Below are positions 1 through 4,617 of a stretch of 6,895 nt of DNA, piece by piece. The notes under the pieces are model-generated. The model saw only the letters and a list, made by a program, of their open reading frames with translations. It had not been told where the DNA came from and did no database searches. The stretch's first letter is position 1. Each line of letters begins with the position of its first letter. The translations under genes and the position numbers were made by a program. Where the stretch lies: contig DYHL01000111.1 of NCBI GenBank assembly GCA_020724185.1, forward strand, positions 1 to 6,895, read 5' to 3'. The stretch is from Candidatus Nitrosymbiomonas sp. (lineage in GTDB: Bacteria; Sysuimicrobiota; Sysuimicrobiia; Sysuimicrobiales; Humicultoraceae).

Positions 1-52
1 ATCGGTGGACGAATAACCCCGGAATCAGTGGACGAATTCATCGGAATACGCA
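1..52. mobile_element. End of an IS21-family-like insertion sequence (partial, runs off window)
   Basis: The first 52 bases hold two direct repeats: GTGGACGAAT at 5-14 and again at 28-37. Each is followed 4-5 nt later by CGGAAT (20-25 and 42-47). The block ends in CA at 51-52, so read on the other strand it begins TGCGTATTCCG. Multiple internal terminal repeats of about 20 bp and TG...CA ends are typical of IS21-family (IstA/IstB) elements. The match to that family is from memory of the pattern, not a search. The jag reading frame is normal up to base 53 and meets a stop 12 nt into this block, which supports a junction at 52/53. No transposase gene is visible because the element continues outside the window. 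It could instead be another multi-repeat IS end. Confidence 0.68.
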
Positions 53-244
53 GCCAAGGGTATCGGCGGCGCCGGGCCGCACGGTAAGCCTGATGCGCGC
101 CTCTCTCCCGCCGAAGCCCAGCAGGGCCGCCTTGGGCTCCTGGAGGACCTCGATGTCCACCTCGCTCCGCGCAACGCCCAGTTGGGCGAGGGCCTTCTCA
201 ACGGCCTCGTCAACGGTGCGGCCCGAGGCCTCCGCGGTGGTCAC
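38..244 (-). pseudogene. jag: Jag/KhpB remnant: N-terminal domain only, cut by an insertion
   Basis: Jag (SpoIIIJ-associated protein, KhpB) is a cytoplasmic RNA-binding protein normally built of Jag_N, KH and R3H domains, about 200 residues in total. Only the Jag_N part is here. It starts at GTG 242-244, whose GTGA overlaps the yidC stop, and runs 64 native codons with the family pattern (GRTVDEAVEKAL at residues 8-19, LLGFGGREARIRL at 41-53). Four residues (CVFR) and a TGA then come from the adjoining insertion-sequence end. The KH and R3H domains are absent, so RNA binding should be lost unless the rest of the gene resumes beyond the element. The break falls exactly on a codon boundary at base 52/53. 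An alternative is that the insertion is present in only part of the sampled population. Confidence 0.8.
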
Positions 245-951
245 CGGTCGTCCCCTCCGCCGGGCCTGCGCTTGGTCTTCGTCGCAGCGGCCGGCTGCCG
301 GGGAGGAGCCACCTTGACCGGCCTGGGCGGCCCGACCACGATGAAGTACTCCACGATGTAGGCCACGGTCGAGGAGATCCAGTATACTGACAGGCCCAGC
401 GGGAACTGCGTGGAAAACCATGCGATCATTATAGGCATAAAAATAAACATTTTGGCTTGTTGTGGGTCGGTGATGGACATCTTCTGCTGGTAGTAGGTGG
501 TTAGGCCGCTCAGGACCGGGATAAGAATGAGCAGTGGGTGGTCTAGGATCACCTGGACGGGCCAGGGTTGGGCCTCCAGGGGGAGGCCGAACAGCGTCTC
601 TCCGCCAAACAGGCCTGGCTTTCTCAGGAGAGCAAACAGGGCGTAGAGCACCGGCAACTGGAGCAGAAGCGGAAGGCACCCCCCGAGCGGGTTCACCTTG
701 TTCGCGCGATAGAGGTTCATCACCTCGACGTTCAGTTGCTTGGGGTCTTCCTTGTACTTGCGACGCAGGACCTCCATTTGCGGCGCCAGCGCCTGCATCG
801 CCTTCATGGATCCTAGTTGCTTCCGCGTCAGGGGGTGCAGGACGAGCTTGATGGCGATCGTCAGCAGTACGATCGCCATCACATAGTTTTGGGTGACGCC
901 GTGGAACGCCTGGAGCACGCTCTGCAGCAGCGTCACGATGGCATCAAACAC
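241..951 (-). CDS. yidC: Membrane protein insertase YidC/Oxa1 family, short form
   Basis: YidC inserts and folds membrane proteins, alone or with SecYEG. The 236-residue product has the Oxa1 core but no N-terminal signal peptide, lipobox or large periplasmic domain. Hydrophobic segments lie at about 21-40, 90-110, 132-154 and 168-206. The coiled cytoplasmic hairpin between the first two (about 42-86) is present, followed by the NPLGGC motif at 87-92. The hydrophilic-groove Arg of E. coli YidC (R366) aligns with Lys35, which keeps the positive charge. The tail after 208 is Pro/Lys/Arg-rich and cytoplasmic, as in ribosome-contacting YidCs. The GTG start at 949-951 is fixed by a strong Shine-Dalgarno 7 nt upstream. 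The gene lies 36 nt after yidD and its stop overlaps the jag start. Confidence 0.95.
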   Translation of the reverse strand: MFDAIVTLLQSVLQAFHGVTQNYVMAIVLLTIAIKLVLHPLTRKQLGSMKAMQALAPQMEVLRRKYKEDPKQLNVEVMNLYRANKVNPLGGCLPLLLQLPVLYALFALLRKPGLFGGETLFGLPLEAQPWPVQVILDHPLLILIPVLSGLTTYYQQKMSITDPQQAKMFIFMPIMIAWFSTQFPLGLSVYWISSTVAYIVEYFIVVGPPRPVKVAPPRQPAAATKTKRRPGGGDDR

Positions 952-958
952 GCGACAT

Positions 959-965
959 CCTCCTT
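959..965 (-). promoter_or_regulatory. Shine-Dalgarno of yidC
   Basis: AAGGAGG on the minus strand with a 7-nt spacer to GTG 949-951. It settles the GTG as the yidC start. It is the strongest ribosome binding site in the leftward operon, which suggests yidC is translated independently rather than by coupling to yidD. Confidence 0.85.
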
Positions 966-987
966 GTGCCCATCATGCTTATGTCCA

Positions 988-1197
988 TCATGGAACGGGG
1001 TCGTATCCGCCGGGATGGAACGGGTGGCAGCGCGCGATTCGACGCGCCACCATGGGCAGCCCACGCAGGGCGCCGTGGCGCTCAATTGCCTCGGCCGTGT
1101 ACGCCGAACACGAAGGGTGGAAACGGCACGCGCGCGGAAGCAGCGGAGAGAGAAACCTTCTGTATCCGGCAAGCAATGCTAGCAGGATCCGCGTCAT
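988..1197 (-). CDS. yidD: Membrane protein insertion efficiency factor YidD
   Basis: YidD is a small membrane-associated protein that assists YidC-dependent insertion; its mechanism is not well defined. The 69-residue product has the complete family pattern: an amphipathic N-terminus (residues 1-20), CRFHPSCSAY at 24-33, and a C-terminal RCHPFHPGGYDPVP block at 56-69. The three conserved cysteines are C24, C30 and C57. The ATG overlaps the rnpA stop as ATGA. GGAGG at 1208-1212, inside the rnpA 3' end and 10 nt upstream, supplies a ribosome binding site. Length is at the short end of the family because there is no tail after DPVP. Confidence 0.95.
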   Translation of the reverse strand: MTRILLALLAGYRRFLSPLLPRACRFHPSCSAYTAEAIERHGALRGLPMVARRIARCHPFHPGGYDPVP

Positions 1198-1556
1198 CGG
1201 TCACTTTCCTCCGCCGCGCAGCCCATCCCGGCCCGGTCCAGGGCCACGACCACGGCATCGCGAAGACCGGCGTAGCTCGCCGCCGCGGCTGCCCGGCGCG
1301 GAACCACCACCATATCGGCCCCGATGCGGATGCGCCCGCGCTCGGCACGGATCGCCTCGCGCAGCCGCCGCCTGACTCGGTTGCGCGCAACGGCGCCGCC
1401 GAACCTCCTGCTCACGGCCAGCCCCAGACGCACGCACTCGGTGCCGTTGGGACGCGCGTGCAGGACGAGGAGTGCGGTCGTGCAGCGGGAGCCTTCGCGA
1501 TACACGCGGCGAAAGTCTTCCTCTCGGGACAGACGGCCAAACCGGAGAGTGGGCAC
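1194..1556 (-). CDS. rnpA: Ribonuclease P protein component
   Basis: This basic protein binds the catalytic RNase P RNA and the 5' leader of precursor tRNA. The product is 120 residues, normal for the family. The N-terminal LRFGRLSREEDFRRVYREG (4-22) carries the usual RL-x6-F pattern. LGLAVSRRFGGAVARNR (45-60) precedes the RNR signature helix ARNRVRRRLREAIR (57-70), which is strongly basic. The start is GTG at 1554-1556, 9 nt after the rpmH stop. Its Shine-Dalgarno is weak, so translation is probably coupled to rpmH. The stop overlaps the yidD start. rpmH-rnpA linkage next to the origin is widespread in bacteria. Confidence 0.95.
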   Translation of the reverse strand: MPTLRFGRLSREEDFRRVYREGSRCTTALLVLHARPNGTECVRLGLAVSRRFGGAVARNRVRRRLREAIRAERGRIRIGADMVVVPRRAAAAASYAGLRDAVVVALDRAGMGCAAEESDR

Positions 1557-1565
1557 CTCAGCGCC

Positions 1566-1706
1566 CTACCCGGAAACGGTCAGCCGGTGCCTCCCCTTCG
1601 CCCGCCGGCGCTTCAGCGTCTGGCGCCCGCCCGGGGTGCGCATGCGCGCGCGAAAGCCGTGCACGCGCCCGCGCTTCCGCTTCTTTGGTTGAAAGGTGCG
1701 CTTCAC
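1566..1706 (-). CDS. rpmH: 50S ribosomal protein bL34
   Basis: L34 is a small basic protein of the large ribosomal subunit. The 46-residue sequence begins KRTFQPKKRKR (after the initiator) and contains HGFRARMRTPGGR (16-28) and LKRRRAKGRHRLTVS (31-45), matching the family along its whole length. The frame stays open much further upstream, to about 2018, but homology starts exactly at GTG 1704-1706. That GTG has GGAGG at 1714-1718, 7 nt away. It is the first gene of the leftward operon and has its own promoter about 30 nt upstream. Confidence 0.97.
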   Translation of the reverse strand: MKRTFQPKKRKRGRVHGFRARMRTPGGRQTLKRRRAKGRHRLTVSG

Positions 1707-1734
1707 TTGAGGACCTCCGCAACAGAACAGGCCC

Positions 1735-1763
1735 ACTATAGCACAGTCCCCATGCTGCGGCAA
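1735..1763 (-). promoter_or_regulatory. Promoter of the rpmH-rnpA-yidD-yidC-jag operon
   Basis: Read on the minus strand: -35 TTGCCG (1758-1763), a 17-nt spacer, and -10 TATAGT (1735-1740). The -10 is preceded by TG one base upstream (TGCTATAGT, an extended -10). The predicted transcription start is near 1728, giving a leader of about 20 nt that contains only the rpmH Shine-Dalgarno. Spacing and both hexamers fit a housekeeping sigma-70-type promoter. The site faces away from the origin. Confidence 0.8.
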
Positions 1764-1779
1764 CGCGCTCTGTAGCGCG
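1764..1779. repeat. Perfect inverted repeat beside the rpmH -35
   Basis: CGCGCT, a CTGT loop, then AGCGCG: six base pairs with a four-base loop, ending exactly at the -35 hexamer of the rpmH promoter. It could be an operator or origin-protein site, or chance in GC-rich DNA. It is not followed by a T-run, so it is not a terminator. Confidence 0.35.
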
Positions 1780-1835
1780 CTCCGTCTGGGCTTGCGGCGT
1801 AACCGGTCCATCAGGCGCGCGCCCTGCGCATACCC

Positions 1836-1844
1836 TGTGGATAA
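1836..1844 (-). promoter_or_regulatory. DnaA box, perfect
   Basis: TGTGGATAA on the plus strand, the reverse complement of consensus TTATCCACA. It is the leftmost box of the upstream cluster. Confidence 0.88.
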
Positions 1845-1853
1845 CCCCGGTCG

Positions 1854-1862
1854 CTGTCCACA
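1854..1862 (+). promoter_or_regulatory. DnaA box, weak
   Basis: CTGTCCACA: seven of nine bases match TTATCCACA, including the TCCACA core. It lies 9 nt from the perfect box and in the opposite orientation. Confidence 0.5.
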
Positions 1863-1949
1863 TCTTTTTCCGGGAACGCCCGAACCGAGCCCGAGATGCG
1901 CTCGTGGTTCAGTGGAGGAGCCGGGCAAATGCCCCCAGAAACCCCTTTG

Positions 1950-1958
1950 TTGTCCACA
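1950..1958 (+). promoter_or_regulatory. DnaA box, one mismatch
   Basis: TTGTCCACA, G for A at position 3. It is the first of three boxes spaced 12 and 11 nt apart, roughly one helical turn each, which would place DnaA molecules on the same face of the DNA. Confidence 0.75.
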
Positions 1959-1961
1959 GGG

Positions 1962-1970
1962 TTTTCCACA
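1962..1970 (+). promoter_or_regulatory. DnaA box, one mismatch
   Basis: TTTTCCACA, T for A at position 3. It forms an inverted pair with the perfect box 2 nt downstream. Confidence 0.7.
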
Positions 1971-1972
1971 CC

Positions 1973-1981
1973 TGTGGATAA
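1973..1981 (-). promoter_or_regulatory. DnaA box, perfect
   Basis: TGTGGATAA on the plus strand, the second perfect consensus box. It closes the triple cluster 1950-1981. Confidence 0.88.
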
Positions 1982-2076
1982 CGTCCGAGAGCCGCTGCTG
2001 ATGCTCTTTCTTGGGCAAGTCGCGGACAGAGGATGCGGGAGGCGACAGCGCGAATCCCTAGTCCGTCCGGGCCGGG

Positions 2077-2085
2077 TTGTCCACA
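2077..2085 (+). promoter_or_regulatory. DnaA box upstream of the ATPase-dnaA operon
   Basis: TTGTCCACA, one mismatch. It stands alone, about 96 nt from the triple cluster and 14 nt upstream of a TTGACC hexamer. That placement suits DnaA control of the operon containing dnaA (autoregulation). Confidence 0.7.
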
Positions 2086-2099
2086 CCCTTGCCATTCCA

Positions 2100-2128
2100 T
2101 TGACCGTCCAGGGGTGGGCGTGAAATTT
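2100..2128 (+). promoter_or_regulatory. Possible promoter of the ATPase-dnaA operon
   Basis: A good -35 (TTGACC, 2100-2105) is followed by the only AT-rich patch nearby (TGAAATTTGAT, 2121-2131). No -10 at ideal spacing is convincing: AAATTT lies at 17 nt and TGAAAT at 15 nt. The location, downstream of a DnaA box and about 70-100 nt before the gene, is right for the operon promoter. Confidence 0.4.
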
Positions 2129-2156
2129 GATGCCCGGCGGTCGTGGGGGTAGGAGT

Positions 2157-2190
2157 CTGCGCGGTGGTGGCCAACCACTACCAGGCGCAG
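2157..2190 (+). promoter_or_regulatory. Leader hairpin abutting the ATPase-gene ribosome binding site
   Basis: CTGCGC (2157-2162) pairs with GCGCAG (2185-2190). GGTGGTGG (2163-2170) pairs with CCACTACC (2175-2182) with one G-U wobble. The loop is CCAA, and a 2-nt bulge AG (2183-2184) separates the two stem blocks. This gives 14 base pairs ending 1 nt before the GAGGA (2192-2196) that serves ATG 2201. No T-run follows, so it is not an intrinsic terminator. It may control translation or mRNA stability. As DNA, its near-palindromic core could be an operator, for instance for the HTH protein encoded next. Confidence 0.6.
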
Positions 2191-2200
2191 CGAGGACTCG

Positions 2201-2992
2201 ATGTCCATTCGTGAGATCATCGCGCGGCTGATCGAGGAGCGGCGCGTCGCGCCGTTGCCTGCCGGCGGCGAGGCCGAGCCGGAAGTGCGCCTGGCGGTCT
2301 ACGACTCGCCGCTGGCGGCCCCGCGGGTCATCTCGCTGCGCGGGGACGACTTCCACGCGCTCGTCGGCGAGCTGGCGGCGCGCACATACGCGGTATCGCG
2401 TGAACGCGGGGGGCGGGTGCCGTTCGTTGTCATCAAGGAGATCGTTGAGAACTTGATACACGCCTATTTCCACAACGCCACGATCACGGTCCTCGATGAC
2501 GGCAACACGATCCGCGTCGCCGACCAGGGTCCGGGGATCTCCGACAAGGCGCGCGCGGTGGTGCCGGGGTTCTCCACCGCCACGGCCGAGATGCGTCGGT
2601 TCATCCGCGGCGTCGGCAGCGGGCTGCCGGTGGCGCGGGAGCAGATGCAGTTCCTGGGCGGATCGCTGTCCATAGAGGACAACCTGGACCACGGCACCGT
2701 GGTCACGCTGCGAGTACAGCAGGAGCCTGCCGTTCCCGCCCTGGCCCCGGAGCCGGCGCACCGTCGGGCCCCAGAGATCACCCCGCGGCAGAAGAAGGTG
2801 CTGTTGTTGGTCGCCGAGTTGGGCGCGGCGGGCCCCACCACGATTGCCAAGGAGCTCGACATCAGCCACAGCACCGCGTACCGTGATCTTCAGGCCCTGG
2901 AAACCCTCAAGCTTGCCACGGGGAAGGGGCGTGGGAAACGCACGCTCACCGAGGAGGGCATAGCCTTCCTCGACGAGATCTTCAAGTCTTAG
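2201..2992 (+). CDS. GHKL ATPase fused to a C-terminal winged helix-turn-helix (unnamed, origin-linked)
   Basis: I do not recognise a named gene. The 263-residue protein has a Bergerat (GHKL) ATP-binding fold at about 45-172. The N-box is KEIVENLIHAYF (79-90), with Glu80 and Asn84 spaced as the catalytic base and Mg-binding Asn of SpoIIAB, MutL and gyrase. The G1 box is DQGPGI (108-113) and the G2 box GVGSGL (137-142). A Pro/Ala linker (about 175-192) leads to a winged helix (194-262), with TTIAKELDISHSTAYRDLQAL at 213-233 as the HTH. There is no HisKA phospho-acceptor domain, transmembrane helix or receiver domain, so it is not a standard sensor kinase. The fold resembles anti-sigma kinases. 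ATP-dependent DNA binding is an inference. ATG 2201 is the only start after the in-frame stop at 2150. dnaA follows after 42 nt, probably in the same transcript. Confidence 0.85.
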   Translation: MSIREIIARLIEERRVAPLPAGGEAEPEVRLAVYDSPLAAPRVISLRGDDFHALVGELAARTYAVSRERGGRVPFVVIKEIVENLIHAYFHNATITVLDDGNTIRVADQGPGISDKARAVVPGFSTATAEMRRFIRGVGSGLPVAREQMQFLGGSLSIEDNLDHGTVVTLRVQQEPAVPALAPEPAHRRAPEITPRQKKVLLLVAELGAAGPTTIAKELDISHSTAYRDLQALETLKLATGKGRGKRTLTEEGIAFLDEIFKS

Positions 2993-3034
2993 GAAGCGCC
3001 CAATGGGCATCGCGCAACGAGAGAGGAGCCGGAC

Positions 3035-4405
3035 GTGACGATCGAAGTCTCCCCTGCCGAGTTGTGGACGGAAGCCCTGCGAAGGATGGAAGGGCAACTC
3101 AACAAGCCGACCCTCGAGTCGTTTCTGCGGGTGATGCGTCCCATCGGGCTCCAGGACGATACCTTCCACTTTGCCGTCCCAAACCGCTTTGCGAAGGACT
3201 GGGTGGAACAGCGGCTGACGGACACGATCCGGCGGGCACTGCGCGTCGTGGTCGGGCGCGACGTGGGCGTGCGCATCTCGGTCGTCGAGGCCGCGCCTCC
3301 CGCGCCACCTCCCGACCCCGCATCGCCGGGCCCCCGCCTCGCGTCGCCGTCTTCCGCGTCCTCCCGCGTTCCGGAGGGGCTCCACATCTCGCCCAAGTAC
3401 ACCTTCGAGACGTTCGTCGTGGGCGCCGGAAACCGGTTCGCCCACGCGGCGGCGATGGCCGTGGCCGAATCGCCTGCGCGGGCCTACAACCCGCTGTTCA
3501 TCTATGGCGGCGTGGGCCTGGGCAAAACCCACCTGCTCCAGGCCATCGGGCACCGGGTGCTCCGCGGCGCGGGCATTGCGCGGGTCGCGTACGTCAGCAG
3601 CGAGAAGTTCACCAACGAGATGATCAACTCGATCCGGGACGACAAGACCTTGGAGTTCCGGCAGCGGTACCGCGGCGTGGACGTCCTGCTGATAGACGAC
3701 ATCCAGTTCCTGGCGGGAAAGGAGCGCACGCAGGAGGAATTCTTCCACACGTTCAACGCGCTGCACGAGACCAACCACCAGATAATCATCTCGTCCGACC
3801 GGCCGCCCAAGGAGATACCTACGCTGGAGGACCGTCTCAGGAGCCGCTTTGAGTGGGGGCTGATCGCCGACATCCAACCTCCCGATCTGGAGACCCGCAT
3901 CGCGATCCTGAGCAAGAAGGCCGAGAGTGACGGGCTCTCGGTGCCAGGCGAGGTCGCGGAGTACATCGCCCAGCGCATCCACACGAACATTCGGGAGTTG
4001 GAGGGCGCGCTTGTGCGCGTCGTGGCGTACGCTTCGCTCACCCGCTCGCCCATCGGGGTGGAGCTGGCCGCGGACGTCCTGCGCGACCTGCTGCCTCCCG
4101 CGCGCACCAGGGTCGTGACAATCCAATCCATCCAGATGGCGGTGGCGGAGTTCTTCGGCCTACGGGTGGAGGAGATGCGCGCCAAGCGCCGCACAAAGGG
4201 CGTGGCCTTCCCGCGCCAGGTGGCCATGTACGTGGCTCGAGAGATCACCGACGCCTCACTGCCGCGCGTCGGGGAGGAGTTCGGTGGCCGCGATCACACC
4301 ACGGTCATGCACGCGTGCCAGCGGGTGCGCGAGGCGCTTCACCGGGACGCCCACTTGGCGGCCAGCATCAAGCGTCTGATGGAAGATCTTCAGCGTCAGG
4401 GTTGA
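3035..4405 (+). CDS. dnaA: Chromosomal replication initiator DnaA
   Basis: DnaA is the AAA+ ATPase that binds DnaA boxes, oligomerises and opens the origin. The 456-residue protein is full length. Domain I (1-86) includes LWTEALRRM. Domain II is a short Pro/Ala/Ser linker (about 87-117). Domain III has Walker A GGVGLGKTH (158-166), Walker B LLIDDIQF (218-225), sensor I SSDRPP (253-258), the box VII arginine finger in SRFEWG (R271) and sensor II NIRELEGAL (R320). Domain IV carries the box-recognition signature GGRDHTTVMHA (417-427). The start is GTG 3035 with GAGGAG at 3023-3028, 6 nt away. No promoter is evident in the 42-nt gap before it, so co-transcription with the ATPase gene is likely. 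Boxes upstream of that operon suggest autoregulation. Confidence 0.98.
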   Translation: MTIEVSPAELWTEALRRMEGQLNKPTLESFLRVMRPIGLQDDTFHFAVPNRFAKDWVEQRLTDTIRRALRVVVGRDVGVRISVVEAAPPAPPPDPASPGPRLASPSSASSRVPEGLHISPKYTFETFVVGAGNRFAHAAAMAVAESPARAYNPLFIYGGVGLGKTHLLQAIGHRVLRGAGIARVAYVSSEKFTNEMINSIRDDKTLEFRQRYRGVDVLLIDDIQFLAGKERTQEEFFHTFNALHETNHQIIISSDRPPKEIPTLEDRLRSRFEWGLIADIQPPDLETRIAILSKKAESDGLSVPGEVAEYIAQRIHTNIRELEGALVRVVAYASLTRSPIGVELAADVLRDLLPPARTRVVTIQSIQMAVAEFFGLRVEEMRAKRRTKGVAFPRQVAMYVAREITDASLPRVGEEFGGRDHTTVMHACQRVREALHRDAHLAASIKRLMEDLQRQG

Positions 4406-4544
4406 TATCCTGTGCACGGACTCGGGACCGTCGGGACAACTGATGCGCGCAATGCGGGCAGGGCCGCGCGCTTCTCCGAGATGTCCCCACGCCGTCCAGA
4501 GCACCATAAGTCCGCAACGGCATGTGCCCAGGCGGCCGGGGCGG

Positions 4545-4575
4545 TTGTTCACAGAGTGCACACCGCCTACTACTA
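4545..4575 (+). other. Basal unwinding element: tandem DnaA boxes, GC spacer, DnaA-trios
   Basis: TTGTTCACA (4545-4553, one mismatch to TTATNCACA) abuts GAGTGCACA (4554-4562, which keeps only the TNCACA core). Next comes CCGC (4563-4566), then CTA three times (4567-4575), which is 3'-GAT-5' three times on the other strand. In Bacillus subtilis, DnaA-trios of this polarity follow the last DnaA box after a short GC cluster and load DnaA onto single-stranded DNA. The same order and orientation are seen here. Assignment rests on pattern only, and three trinucleotides is a short run. Confidence 0.65.
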
Positions 4576-4579
4576 CGGC

Positions 4580-4606
4580 TGTAGTTTGATTACAATACAA
4601 GATAGA
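4580..4606. other. Candidate DNA unwinding tract
   Basis: Roughly two-thirds A/T, in strong contrast with the surrounding high-GC sequence, and directly downstream of the CTA repeats. This is where duplex opening would be expected. It also contains TACAAT (4591-4596), which may double as the dnaN -10 hexamer. Confidence 0.55.
4591..4596 (+). promoter_or_regulatory. Possible -10 of dnaN
   Basis: TACAAT is one mismatch from TATAAT and lies 21 nt before the dnaN ATG. No -35 hexamer is recognisable 16-18 nt upstream; that space is occupied by the CTA repeats. If real, dnaN transcription would overlap the unwinding site. Confidence 0.3.
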
Positions 4607-4617
4607 GGGAGGCGCGC

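Larger units (their letters stand above)
1764..2099. other. oriC: Origin of replication, upstream part (DnaA-box region)
   Basis: This gene-free stretch lies between the divergent rpmH promoter and the ATPase-dnaA operon and carries six DnaA boxes, two of them perfect matches to TTATCCACA. No convincing coding sequence is present in 1707-2200. It is the classic position of oriC (rpmH/dnaA interval), and gene orientation reverses here. No clear AT-rich unwinding tract or trinucleotide repeat is seen beside these boxes. The unwinding site is more likely the second zone, between dnaA and dnaN. Confidence 0.85.
4406..4617. other. oriC: dnaA-dnaN intergenic region, second part of the origin
   Basis: These 212 nt carry no gene. 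The left two-thirds (4406-4540) is GC-rich and shows nothing firm. The right third has tandem relaxed DnaA boxes, a GC spacer, CTA trinucleotides, an AT-rich tract and then the dnaN ribosome binding site. That ordered set is the expected make-up of the strand-opening part of a bacterial origin. Confidence 0.7.

Noticed and set aside
966..996. Duplicated CATCATG stretch between yidD and yidC, with a 15-codon frame overlapping the yidC start
   Set aside because: The copies are short and imperfect, and the small frame has no ribosome binding site of its own. The strong Shine-Dalgarno clearly serves yidC.
1882..1910. Imperfect hairpin (GAACCGAGC pairing with GCTC-GT-GGTTC) inside the origin
   Set aside because: It has a 9-nt loop and a 2-nt bulge and lies between box clusters. 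No tRNA features accompany it, so it is too weak to call.
2111..2148. G-runs before the ATPase gene as a G-quadruplex
   Set aside because: Only three runs of three or more G are present, with a loop of about 26 nt.
2130..2231. 33-codon ATG frame overlapping the start of the ATPase gene, a possible leader peptide
   Set aside because: There is no Shine-Dalgarno before its ATG, the sequence is Arg/Gly-rich and it runs through the hairpin. Nothing supports its translation.
1811..4126. Very long open frame (771 codons) on the minus strand across the ATPase gene and dnaA
   Set aside because: It is antisense to two genes with clear domains. Long stop-free antisense frames are expected in high-GC coding DNA, and the translation is Arg/Asp/Gly-rich with no recognisable domain.
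4411..4419. TGTGCACGG right after the dnaA stop as a DnaA box
   Set aside because: Only the TGTG-A core fits and the last three bases do not match. It is isolated from the functional-looking boxes.
4441..4482. GCGCGC...GCGCGC inverted repeat after dnaA, a possible terminator
   Set aside because: The loop is about 15 nt and no T-run follows. Such repeats arise by chance in this base composition.
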